In this document: one piece after another, positions 23,886-31,434 of the stretch
Numbering within the stretch: the first letter of the stretch is position 1
How the letters are laid out: the number at the start of each line of letters is the position of its first letter
The notes under the pieces: model-generated
Told to the model about the DNA's origin: nothing
Seen by the model: the letters and a program-made list of their open reading frames with translations, nothing else
Databases searched by the model: none
Translations under genes and position numbers: made by a program
Assembly: GCA_965215215.1 (NCBI GenBank)
Contig: OZ244043.1
Coordinates: forward strand, 2,728,001-2,792,000
DNA length: 64,000 nucleotides
Direction: 5' to 3'
Origin: CALDTK01 sp965215215
GTDB lineage: Bacteria > Bacteroidota > Bacteroidia > Chitinophagales > Saprospiraceae

Positions 23886-25270
23886 GCGCTGGGGTTGGTA
23901 GTGGCGGGGGCGCTCCGGGTGAGTAGGATGGGGTAGGCCTCGGCGATCGACGTTCGGCCGGCGTGCACCGCTGCCTCGGCGCGGTCGCCGAGGGTGACGT
24001 AAGGTTTGGGCGCCTGATCGCGACCGGCCTGGATGGCGCTACGCTCGGCGGCGTCCACGCGGATGACCTCGTGGATGGCGAAACGGCCGCGGTAGCCGGT
24101 GTAATGGCAAACGGGGCAGCCGGCGGGCTCGAACCAGACCTCGGGTACCCGCTTCCACGGAAGAGGCAAGCCCTCGTGCGTCGATGGATCGCCTCCACGC
24201 GCGGCGCGCTTGCAGGTGCAAAGGCTTCGTAACAGGCGCTGAGCGACGAGTGTGTTGAGCGTGGCCGAGAGGAGGTAGGGCGCCGCGCCGATATCGCGCA
24301 GTCGCCCGACAGTCCCCCAGGCGTCGTTGGTGTGGATGGTCGAGAGCACGAGGTGCCCGGTGAGACTCGCCCGCACGGCCGCCTCGGCGGTGTCGCGGTC
24401 GCGGATCTCCCCGATCATGATGATATCCGGGTCTTGGCGCAGGAAGCTGCGCAGCGCGTGCTCGAAGCTGAGTCCGATCTCGCTGTTGAGCTGCACCTGA
24501 TTAATGCCCTCGAGGGTGTACTCGATCGGATCTTCGATGGTAAGGAGGTTGCGCGCCGGGCTGTTGAGCGCGGTTAGGGTCGCGTAGAGCGTGGTGGTTT
24601 TGCCGCTGCCGGTCGGCCCGCTCACGAGCACGATGCCCGAGGGTTTGGCTACCCCTTCGCGGAAGTCGAGTAACTGCGTATCGTCCATGCCGAGGTCGGC
24701 TAGGTCTAAAGTCACGCCGTCGCTGTTGAGTAGCCTGAGCACCAGCTTTTCGCCGTGGAGGGTAGGCAGTACGCTGACCCGTAAATCGAGCGGTGTGCCG
24801 CCCTCTCCGGGGAGGGTGATTCTCCCATCCTGCGGTAAGCGGCGCTGCGAGATGTCGAGGTTCGCGCGGACCTTGACGAGGTTGACGTAGCGCGGGTAAT
24901 CGGCCGGGTCGAGAACCCGGCGTTCGATGAGGGCGCCGTCGACGCGCATGCGCACGCGGCAGCGGTCTCCGTAGGCCTCGAGGTGGACGTCGCTCGCGCC
25001 GAGCTCCCGGGCTTCGCGGATTAAGCCAGCGAGGAAGTCCTCGCTCGACGGCGAACCGGCGACCGGCTCCTGATTGCGGTAGGCTTGCGCCAAACCGCGT
25101 TGCAAGCTCTCGGCGCTCACTTGCTGGACACTCACCCGCAATCCGAGCAAAACGCTCAGGGCTTCGCGCACCCCCCGCCCGTCGGCCGTTTCGTCGACGA
25201 GCACACTCACCTCGCCGTGCTCGAGCGAAACGGGCAGCGCGCGGTAGTGCCAAGCCTGCTGCGGACGCAA
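23882..25270 (-). CDS. gspE: Type II secretion-like ATPase (GspE)
   Basis: Walker A G-P-T-G-S-G-K-T is at residues 218-225, followed by the Asp box T-I-E-D-P-I-E-Y, Walker B I-M-I-G-E-I-R-D and the His box S-T-I-H-T-N-D. A C-terminal G-C-P-V-C with an upstream C-T-C gives a reduced tetracysteine zinc site. These are the features of GspE/PilB assembly ATPases. The TTG at 25270 is the first allowed start, but good coding continues upstream in frame (P-S-P-E-A-L-R-L), so the real start may lie a few codons earlier. It drives pseudopilus assembly from the cytoplasmic face. Confidence 0.92.
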   Translation of the reverse strand: MRPQQAWHYRALPVSLEHGEVSVLVDETADGRGVREALSVLLGLRVSVQQVSAESLQRGLAQAYRNQEPVAGSPSSEDFLAGLIREARELGASDVHLEAYGDRCRVRMRVDGALIERRVLDPADYPRYVNLVKVRANLDISQRRLPQDGRITLPGEGGTPLDLRVSVLPTLHGEKLVLRLLNSDGVTLDLADLGMDDTQLLDFREGVAKPSGIVLVSGPTGSGKTTTLYATLTALNSPARNLLTIEDPIEYTLEGINQVQLNSEIGLSFEHALRSFLRQDPDIIMIGEIRDRDTAEAAVRASLTGHLVLSTIHTNDAWGTVGRLRDIGAAPYLLSATLNTLVAQRLLRSLCTCKRAARGGDPSTHEGLPLPWKRVPEVWFEPAGCPVCHYTGYRGRFAIHEVIRVDAAERSAIQAGRDQAPKPYVTLGDRAEAAVHAGRTSIAEAYPILLTRSAPATTNPSA

Positions 25271-25311
25271 CAGGCGGAGTGCTTCTGGACTTGGGTTCGG
25301 GAGTTGGATCG

Positions 25312-25752
25312 TTAGGGGAGACTGGTGAGGGTAAAGTAGGCGAGCACCGCCGCGATCGTGGTGGCGAGGGGGATGGTTGCCAGGCTACGGCCGAGCCGTT
25401 TTGCCGCAAGGCTCAGGACGATTCCGCCGAGGGAGGCCAGGATTATGGTTAGTAGGTACTGGTTAGTGGATAAAGTGGGCGCTGCTACGATGAAAAGCAG
25501 GATATCGCCCGACCCGAGGAAATTGCGCGTGAGCGGTTCGGTACGGCCGGTAAGCAGTAGGTAGGCCTGGCAGACGGCCAGAACGGTGGTGAGGCAGGCG
25601 AGGTTGAGGTAGGTTTCGGTGCTGGGGAAGGTGTAGGCGAGCAGTACGACGGCAGCGTAAGCCAGGAGCCACCCGACGTGAAAGGAGCGTCGGCGCCAGT
25701 CTTGCACAGCGATGGCGAGGAGGGGGAGGAGGGCAAAGAGCTGGAGCGGCAC
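25312..25752 (-). CDS. Prepilin peptidase (A24 family, short form)
   Basis: From GTG 25752 the protein has about 146 residues and five to six membrane helices. The two aspartates of the family are visible: A-V-Q-D-W-R-R-R near the N-terminus and G-S-G-D-I-L-L-F in the middle (the G-x-G-D box). The N-terminal methylase domain of PilD/GspO is absent, as in CpaA/TadV-like enzymes. It lies between gspG and gspE and should cleave the leader peptides of the five pseudopilin-like proteins here. The longer open frame to 26052 shadows gspG. Confidence 0.85.
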   Translation of the reverse strand: MPLQLFALLPLLAIAVQDWRRRSFHVGWLLAYAAVVLLAYTFPSTETYLNLACLTTVLAVCQAYLLLTGRTEPLTRNFLGSGDILLFIVAAPTLSTNQYLLTIILASLGGIVLSLAAKRLGRSLATIPLATTIAAVLAYFTLTSLP

Positions 25753-25762
25753 CGGGCGAGAA

Positions 25763-26221
25763 CTAGTCGGGCACGACCTCGACGGGCACGCCCTTCGTGT
25801 CGATCTCCCAGACGTTGATGATGCCATCTCCGTCGAAATCGGCGATGGCCGTGGCGCGGGCGATATATTCCTGCTTGGAAGCGGAGATGACCTCGTAGAC
25901 GTAGCGCGCCGTGCCGCCCTCCTCGACCGTTTCGGGTTGCGTGTAGCCGATCGCGCGCAGGTCGTCGGAGTAGGTGAAGGATTGCTGGCGGTGCCCCTCC
26001 TCGCGGGCGTGGAGGTAGACGAGTTGATTCTTCGCTTCGAGCGAGTAGGCATCGCCGAATAGGTCGTCGAAGACCGGTAGGGCGATGAGCATGATGACCC
26101 CGATGATCACGAGCACCACCATGAGCTCGGTGAGGGTAAAGGCCTTGAGTTGATGCAGATTGGTTGCCGGCTGCGCTGATCTTACCCTTCGCAACAGCTT
26201 CGTTTTTGGATGCATTCGCAC
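25763..26221 (-). CDS. Major pseudopilin (GspG-like)
   Basis: A class III leader reads L-K-A followed by F-T-L-T-E-L-M-V-V-L-V-I-I-G-V-I-M-L; cleavage would be after Ala instead of the usual Gly, with Glu at +5. A globular part follows with D-L-R-A-I-G-Y and a C-terminal D-F-D-G-D-G-I-I-N-V-W-E-I-D. That segment looks like a calcium-binding loop, as in GspG where calcium stabilises the subunit. The 26-residue leader before the cleavage site is long; a later start is possible. It is the last gene of the minus block in the upstream sense and is divergent from the gspK fragment. Confidence 0.85.
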   Translation of the reverse strand: MRMHPKTKLLRRVRSAQPATNLHQLKAFTLTELMVVLVIIGVIMLIALPVFDDLFGDAYSLEAKNQLVYLHAREEGHRQQSFTYSDDLRAIGYTQPETVEEGGTARYVYEVISASKQEYIARATAIADFDGDGIINVWEIDTKGVPVEVVPD

Positions 26222-26248
26222 GATCGTCGCGGATTGATTTTGCGCGGG

Positions 26249-26353
26249 TTGTCATTCAACCAGATGCGCGCGCTAGTGAGATTTCACGAAGATGGGTTTA
26301 CTTTTTTAGTAGTCGGTGTGCTTACCCGAATAGGGTCATTTGAGCGACTATAA
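26249..26353 (+). pseudogene. Fragment of a gspK-like gene
   Basis: The plus frame reads R-F-H-E-D-G-F-T-F-L-V-V-G-V-L-T-R and stops at 26351. It matches R-L-H-E-D-G-F-T-F-L-T-V-D-T-L-T-R of the intact gene (27479-28720), also at the base level. Only about 30 codons remain, without start or end. It indicates that a gspK copy once stood here and was broken when, or before, the toxin-antitoxin module arrived. Confidence 0.7.
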
Positions 26354-26547
26354 ACTGAAACCTACGGTTTGTTATATATATAAATTTATCGATCGTTCAT
26401 ATTTGATAATTTTGAATCGCGTATACAATTAACTATTAAAGGTTTATCTGATGATCTAATACCGTAGCGCGGATTTGTCAAACGCCTTCCATTGTTCATT
26501 GGAAGCACTCCAATCATCATGTGAGCTTAGACTCAGACGAAAGTGCA
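26354..26547. other. AT-rich gap with no gene seen
   Basis: The stretch is unusually AT-rich for this genome (for example TTATATATATAAATTTATCG near 26371) and has no open frame or repeat I can support. It probably came with the vapB-type module and holds its promoter. Confidence 0.4.
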
Positions 26548-26575
26548 GGTGTACATTAGCGCAAACTCGTACACC
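26548..26575. promoter_or_regulatory. VapB-type operator, first copy
   Basis: GGTGTAC and GTACACC flank a 14-base spacer (ATTAGCGCAAACTC) and abut the ATG of the first vapB. The same arrangement recurs at 26832-26859. Confidence 0.65.
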
Positions 26576-26790
26576 ATGGGCCGCACCAACGTCGTCATCG
26601 ACGACGAACTCTTGAAACAAGTCTTCGAGCTCACCGAAGTTAAGACGAAGCGAGAGGCAGTCGATCTCGGCCTGCGGGAGCTAGTCCGAAAGGCAGCTCA
26701 GTCGAAGCGAAGCTTCGTGAAATGAAAGGCACGGTCGAGTTCTGGCCCGGGTACCTAGAGGGGATGCGGGACGAACGCGTCGACGTTTGA
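26576..26790 (+). pseudogene. VapB-like antitoxin, frameshifted, no toxin partner
   Basis: The first 50 codons (M-G-R-T-N-V-V-I-D-D-E-L-L, K-T-K-R-E-A-V-D-L-G-L-R-E-L) are a standard VapB (DUF2191-type) N-terminus and stop at 26725. In another frame the expected C-terminus follows: K-L-R-E-M-K-G-T-V-E-F-W-P-G-Y-L-E-G-M-R-D-E-R, ending at TGA 26788. A single-base change near 26706-26712 explains both. The cognate vapC is missing. The DNA-binding half could still occupy operators. Confidence 0.7.
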
Positions 26791-26831
26791 CCACTGAATG
26801 TAGTCTGCCGCGTAGCCTAGTAGTTTGGGTA

Positions 26832-26859
26832 GGTGTATATTAGCACAAATGCGTACACC
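26832..26859. promoter_or_regulatory. VapB-type operator, second copy
   Basis: GGTGTAT and GTACACC flank a 14-base spacer (ATTAGCACAAATGC on alignment with copy one) and abut ATG 26860. The similarity to 26548-26575 shows that the whole promoter-vapB unit was duplicated. Confidence 0.65.
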
Positions 26860-27057
26860 ATGGCCCGGACGAACATTGTGATCGATGACGCCATCATGGC
26901 CGAGCTCCTAAAAATCACCGGGATGAAGACTAAGCGCGAGGTCGTTGATCAAGCACTTCGCGACCTCCTCCAGCGTACCCGACAGTTGGAGGTTCGCAAG
27001 TACCGTGGGAGACTGCACTGGAGCGATAAAGACGAGGATTGGCTATCGCCCTCGTGA
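26860..27057 (+). CDS. vapB: VapB-type antitoxin
   Basis: The product is 65 residues. The ribbon-helix-helix-like N-terminus M-A-R-T-N-I-V-I-D-D-A-I-M is followed by M-K-T-K-R-E-V-V-D-Q-A-L-R-D-L-L and a toxin-wrapping tail, Y-R-G-R-L-H-W-S-D-K-D-E-D-W. It should repress its own operon through the palindrome directly upstream and neutralise the PIN toxin that follows eight bases later. Confidence 0.85.
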   Translation: MARTNIVIDDAIMAELLKITGMKTKREVVDQALRDLLQRTRQLEVRKYRGRLHWSDKDEDWLSPS

Positions 27058-27065
27058 GTGTAGCG

Positions 27066-27449
27066 ATGGTTGATGCCTCGGTGCTCATTGACTACTTCAA
27101 CGGGCGCGCCACCTCACAGACGGACGCCTTCGATGAGGCGCTTTCGCTCCGTACCCTTCTTGTCGGCGACCTGGTACGCTTCGAAGTGCTCTGCGGCTTT
27201 CGTACCGATCGAGCGCGGGCGACTGCTCTTAAAATTCTCGACATCTTCCCGACCGTCTCGCTCGGCGGTGAAGCACGCGCCGACCTGGCCGCAGACCGCT
27301 ATCGTTTCCTGCGCCGGCGAGGGATAACTACACGTAAAAGCATAGATCTCCTGCTGGCGAGCTACTGCATCGACGAGGAGCTCCCACTCCTGTTCGAGGA
27401 TCGTGATTTTCTCCCGTACATCGAGCACTTTGGCCTGCGCCGGGTGTAG
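27066..27449 (+). CDS. vapC: VapC-type PIN-domain toxin
   Basis: The protein of 127 residues from ATG 27066 starts M-V-D-A-S-V-L-I-D-Y-F-N-G, with the first catalytic Asp. The conserved Glu (R-F-E-V-L-C-G-F) and the C-terminal acidic cluster (S-I-D-L-L-L-A-S, L-F-E-D-R-D-F) complete the PIN active site. VapC enzymes are Mg-dependent RNases that cut tRNA or rRNA. The earlier ATG at 27039 overlaps vapB and is less likely. Confidence 0.88.
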   Translation: MVDASVLIDYFNGRATSQTDAFDEALSLRTLLVGDLVRFEVLCGFRTDRARATALKILDIFPTVSLGGEARADLAADRYRFLRRRGITTRKSIDLLLASYCIDEELPLLFEDRDFLPYIEHFGLRRV

Positions 27450-27478
27450 CTAGCGGCTACAAGTGAATACACAGCGCT

Positions 27479-28720
27479 ATGAGCTTAAAGGGAAGCGCTT
27501 TGATGTACGTGCTTATCCTATCGCTCGCTACAGCACTGCTGTTGGGCGCCTTCGTACAATCCTTACGGATTGATTTAGCGCGGATCAACCGCGAATCGGC
27601 GGAGCGGGCCACGCTGAGGCTTCACGAGGACGGATTTACTTTCTTAACTGTCGACACGCTTACCCGCAGCGCATCCGCCGAGCGAGTCTATCCGGAGGCT
27701 CCGCAGCCGCAGGACATGTGGAGGTATCGATGGGGGCTGTTTACGGTTCTCGGGGTACGTACCTCATTCGACAATAACGATTTAGTGAGTGCCCGTCTGT
27801 ACGGTATGCTTCCGCAAAACGGCTCCCCGGCCCTCGTTTTGCCGCAAGCGCACGGCTCGGCGTACGCCACTGGAGATGTCCGGATAGAGGGACCGATCAT
27901 GGCGACTTCCTTGCGGGCTTACACGGGGCGCGAGTTCTCTGCGGAGGGGGCGCCGGACATCTCCCGGCGAATGCAAAAGCCTCCGGCACGTATATCGACC
28001 GCGACTCCCCGTTGGGGAACTATCGATCGTGCGATCTCGGCGAATGGATCAACCGCTGCGACAACGGCAAATTTTCTCGAAAGAGCCTCTTACCTCGGAG
28101 ATCCGGTCCTTGTCGAAGGTGAGCGCATTGTGCTAAGTCGCGGGGATTCGCTGATTGGACACGTCCTACTCCGCGCCAGCACCTCGATCGAAGTGCAGCC
28201 CGGGGCAGTCGTACAGGGTGCCCTTTTGGAAGCTCCGCAGGTTATGATCCTGCCCGGCGCCGAGGTGGAGCTGCAGGCGCGAGCGAGCGAGCGGATCGAG
28301 GTGGGGGAGGGCGCACGGCTTCGCTACCCGAGTTCGCTGCTGTTGGTCACCGATGGTACCCCGGATACCGCACGCATCCGCCTGCGACCTGGCTCGCGGG
28401 TGATGGGGAGCGTGCTTACGTCGCACCGGCGGGCAACTGCCATCTCCGTACTCACGCTTGATGCCGGCTCGACGGTGGTCGGACAGGTTTCCGCGGCCGG
28501 CTACGCCGATGTTCGCGGCCAAATCGACGGCGAGCTTCGGGCCAATAAGCTGTACGTGGAGACCCCGGGCGTCCGGCGGACGGGCATTATGTGGGGCGGC
28601 CAAATTCAACCCTCCCGCCGTGATTCGGCGATGGTGCTGAGCAACGTCACGTTCGTTGGCGCGCGGGCCGTAGCCGACCTGCCCGGTACGTTTCCCCATT
28701 TAGTCAAACGACTCCCGTGA
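27479..28720 (+). CDS. GspK/PilX-like minor pseudopilin with beta-solenoid
   Basis: The N-terminus M-S-L-K-G-S-A-L-M-Y-V-L-I-L-S-L-A-T-A-L-L-L looks like a prepilin helix with Gly at -1 and no Glu at +5, as in GspK and PilX. From about residue 190 the protein changes to short repeats rich in V, L and G (I-E-V-Q-P-G-A-V-V-Q-G-A-L-L, then A-G-S-T-V-V-G-Q-V-S-A-A-G-Y-A-D-V-R-G-Q-I), like bactofilin-type beta-helices. It heads the plus block gspK-I-J-F and its stop overlaps the next GTG. Confidence 0.65.
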   Translation: MSLKGSALMYVLILSLATALLLGAFVQSLRIDLARINRESAERATLRLHEDGFTFLTVDTLTRSASAERVYPEAPQPQDMWRYRWGLFTVLGVRTSFDNNDLVSARLYGMLPQNGSPALVLPQAHGSAYATGDVRIEGPIMATSLRAYTGREFSAEGAPDISRRMQKPPARISTATPRWGTIDRAISANGSTAATTANFLERASYLGDPVLVEGERIVLSRGDSLIGHVLLRASTSIEVQPGAVVQGALLEAPQVMILPGAEVELQARASERIEVGEGARLRYPSSLLLVTDGTPDTARIRLRPGSRVMGSVLTSHRRATAISVLTLDAGSTVVGQVSAAGYADVRGQIDGELRANKLYVETPGVRRTGIMWGGQIQPSRRDSAMVLSNVTFVGARAVADLPGTFPHLVKRLP

Positions 28721-29103
28721 GAGTCGCCGGCTCCTCCATCGTCGAAGTGCTCGTCGCGCTCGCCCTCAGCACGATCGCGATCGGCGGCGGAGTCGCGGCG
28801 GTCGCTACGCTAACCTCCCAGATGGATGCGCGCGCCGGCGTCGTCGCCGAGCTAGCGCTGGCCAATACGCTGGCCGATCCGCTCCCACATGGTGATCGAC
28901 TTCCGGCGGGCGGCTTTCGCCAAAACGACACGACCGCCACCGATCTCATCATCGCCCAGCGCCTGCGTCCTCATCCTCGCTTGCCCACGCTCGGCGTGCG
29001 CGAGGTCCGGGTGTACAGTTTGGCCAACCCAGCTATTTTCACCGAAGGTCGCAAGCTGATCGTGCTCTCGTCCCCAAGCCCAACCCAACGCGCCGCTAGA
29101 TGA
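28717..29103 (+). CDS. GspI-like minor pseudopilin
   Basis: Starting at GTG 28717, the leader M-R-V-A-G is followed by S-S-I-V-E-V-L-V-A-L-A-L-S-T-I-A-I-G-G-G. This is a class III signal with Gly at -1 and Glu at +5. The 128-residue size and the place between GspK- and GspJ-like genes fit GspI, part of the tip of the pseudopilus. The globular part has no motif of its own. Confidence 0.7.
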   Translation: MRVAGSSIVEVLVALALSTIAIGGGVAAVATLTSQMDARAGVVAELALANTLADPLPHGDRLPAGGFRQNDTTATDLIIAQRLRPHPRLPTLGVREVRVYSLANPAIFTEGRKLIVLSSPSPTQRAAR

Positions 29104-29537
29104 GGACGTCGCCCCGTCGGCTGAGCGCCTTTACCCTCTACGAGCTGGCCGTAGTGCTGGTGCTGAGCAGCCTCGTGATCTACGGCTCGCTAACGGCCTA
29201 CGGTTTCGTGGCCAGCCTCATCCGCGACCAGCAAGCGGATCGCGAAGTGTATCACCGGCTCAACGAGCTCGACGAGGTGATCCGAGAAGATCTCGCCCGC
29301 GCCGAGGTGCTCGCCGTAGCGGGCGATGGCTCCGGTTTAACTACGAATACGATTGCCTACACTGTGCGCTACGATACGCTGTGGCGTTTGCGCGCGAGCG
29401 ACGGAGAGGTAGGTGGGCGCTGGCCTTGTCCGGCCTGTAGCTTCGCGAAGGCGGGTGAGCGGCTACAGCTGCACCAAGGCGGTACCGCGCCGCGCAGCCT
29501 CCGCTACGAGCTTACCTTCGGACCAACCCCAAAGTAG
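29100..29537 (+). CDS. GspJ-like minor pseudopilin
   Basis: Leader M-R-T-S-P-R-R-L-S-A then F-T-L-Y-E-L-A-V-V-L-V-L-S-S-L-V-I-Y; cleavage would follow Ala, with Glu at +5. A helical stem (D-Q-Q-A-D-R-E-V-Y) and a small beta domain with C-P-A-C make up the rest. It overlaps gspI by ATGA. Its position and length (145 residues) fit a GspJ/GspH-type subunit. Confidence 0.7.
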   Translation: MRTSPRRLSAFTLYELAVVLVLSSLVIYGSLTAYGFVASLIRDQQADREVYHRLNELDEVIREDLARAEVLAVAGDGSGLTTNTIAYTVRYDTLWRLRASDGEVGGRWPCPACSFAKAGERLQLHQGGTAPRSLRYELTFGPTPK

Positions 29538-29538
29538 C

Positions 29539-30693
29539 ATGGCGCTCCGCCTCGATCCCGATCCCTTACCTACAGTCACGCCGCCGCAGGCCGACGCGCG
29601 GCCGGCGGTGGTTGTGGGTTCGGTAGACGGCGACAGCCTTTGGAGCCGAGACCTCCGCATCGGCCCCCTGTGGCGTTCCGCCGACAAGCAGCAACTCTAC
29701 GGGCAGCTGCACACCCTCGTCCGGGCTGGTCTCGACGTTCGCTCCGCCCTCGAGCTGCTCGTCGACGGCGCGGCGAAGAAGCACCACGCGAGCCTCGGGC
29801 TACTCCTCACGCGCGTCGTCGGCGGGGAGTCCGTAGCCGAAGCAATCACCAGCGTTGAAGCCGGTCCGTTCGAGATTCAATCCCTCCGCATCGGCGAGGC
29901 TACGGGCACGCTCAGCGAGGCCTTCGGCAGTCTAGCCGATTTCTACAAGCGGCGCCTCTACTACCGAAGCCTAATCGTAAAAGCGGTCTCTTACCCCGCT
30001 TTCGTCAGCGGCTTCTCCGTGCTCGTGGTCGGTTTCATCCTCTACTTCATCGTCCCGCTCTTCACCGATATCTACGACCGGCTCGGGGGCGAGGTCCCGA
30101 CTATCACTAGCCTCGTGAGCAACGTCTCCGAGGTCATTATCCGCTTCGGCCCGCTCGCCCTAGGGACAGCCGCCATCGCCCTCGGTACGGCCTTCTACTT
30201 CCGTAAAACAGTCCGCGCCCGGCGACTCTACGCGGCGGTCGTGCTGAGGATTCCACTGGTCGGACCGATTATTCGAGACGCCTACCTGGCGCGACTATGC
30301 TCCACGCTCCGGCTAATGCTCGCCAGCTCCATTCCCATCGACAAAGCCCTGGCGCTGAGCGCGGAGGTCATCGATCTGTACCCACTGCAGCGGTCGCTCG
30401 ACTCCGCGAGTACGGCCGTGCGCGAGGGACAAAGCCTACAGCTCGCCCTAGCCGGTGCCACTCTTCTGCCGGACTACCTGAAGTCGCTAATCCGGGTGGG
30501 GGAGGAGGCCCACCGGTTACCCGAGATGTTCGGGACGGTAGCCGAGGACCTCGACCGACGCGTGGAGTCGCGTACCGAAACGTTGGGTAGCCTGATCGAG
30601 CCGGTGTTGATTATTGGGTTGGGCTTCGTAGTGGGCTTCATCTTGATCTCGATGTACCTGCCGCTGTTCAAGTTGGGGACGGCGATCGGGTAA
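29539..30693 (+). CDS. gspF: Inner-membrane platform protein (GspF-like)
   Basis: The product is 384 residues from ATG 29539. Two repeated T2SSF domains are visible. The first has Y-G-Q-L-H-T-L-V-R-A-G-L-D-V and I-G-E-A-T-G-T-L-S-E-A-F, the second S-T-L-R-L-M-L-A-S-S-I-P-I and V-G-E-E-A-H-R-L-P-E-M-F. Membrane helices lie near residues 155-178, 205-225 and 357-378. GspF is the polytopic protein around which the pseudopilus is built. The open frame upstream to 29413 overlaps gspJ and is a shadow. The gene closes the secretion cluster. Confidence 0.9.
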   Translation: MALRLDPDPLPTVTPPQADARPAVVVGSVDGDSLWSRDLRIGPLWRSADKQQLYGQLHTLVRAGLDVRSALELLVDGAAKKHHASLGLLLTRVVGGESVAEAITSVEAGPFEIQSLRIGEATGTLSEAFGSLADFYKRRLYYRSLIVKAVSYPAFVSGFSVLVVGFILYFIVPLFTDIYDRLGGEVPTITSLVSNVSEVIIRFGPLALGTAAIALGTAFYFRKTVRARRLYAAVVLRIPLVGPIIRDAYLARLCSTLRLMLASSIPIDKALALSAEVIDLYPLQRSLDSASTAVREGQSLQLALAGATLLPDYLKSLIRVGEEAHRLPEMFGTVAEDLDRRVESRTETLGSLIEPVLIIGLGFVVGFILISMYLPLFKLGTAIG

Positions 30694-31434
30694 GGTCGGC
30701 GCGTGGCGCGCACCTCCTTGGTCGCTGTCGCGAGAGTGGTCGATCAATTGAGTTTTGGAAGAGTCTCCCCCGAACGGGTTTAGGTATAGTTCGTACGCGA
30801 GCGAAAGGCAATTTTAGTAGTTCTGCTACACTGAGATGTAATTTTATTCTGATTAAAAGGAGGATAGCTATAATCAACGTGGACTAGCAGAGCTTAACCC
30901 ACAGAAATAAAGTTCAAGACACCTCGCAGGATACAACTCACTTCCGGTCCGAAAACTTAAGTCACGGCGATCAAAAGTCAACGTTCAGACTCCTGACACG
31001 TCGCCTACAGCGAAAATTCGCTAACCTGAAAATAGAATACTCAAAAAATAGTGTACTGTAAATCAGTGCCTTACGATTTAAGATTTGCTAATTTTGTACA
31101 CAAGCAACCGTGTCGCTACAACTTTAGCAAGTTTGTTCACTACGTTTACACCCGATCTCAGGGCGCTGCTCGGGCTTGGAATGCAGATCCCTCCTCATCG
31201 AGGTAGAAGGACTTCGCGGCTACCTAAGCCTTTCTGAAGATCGCCACCAGAATCGTCTACACACTCTTTAGTACCAGCTCGGCATCCCCCCGCTGAAGTA
31301 GATTCTGTATGCCGTTTTCAGACGCTTAATTCATTGCGCTTTTACCCGACCTTCGCTCACTTATACGTCTCACGGGCCGTAAATGTCGAGCTGAGGTCCG
31401 TGGAGCACCTTCTCTAAGACCCCAAGTACACAAC
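30694..31434. other. 741-bp intergenic region, nothing identified
   Basis: The stretch is richer in A and T than the neighbouring genes and has no credible open frame on either strand. I see no tRNA cloverleaf and no strong repeat. It could hold the promoter of the following gene or a small RNA, but nothing in the sequence proves it. Confidence 0.4.

Noticed and set aside
30694..31434. tRNA or small RNA gene in the AT-rich gap
   Set aside because: No cloverleaf with conserved T-loop sequence and no clear promoter-terminator pair could be drawn by eye.
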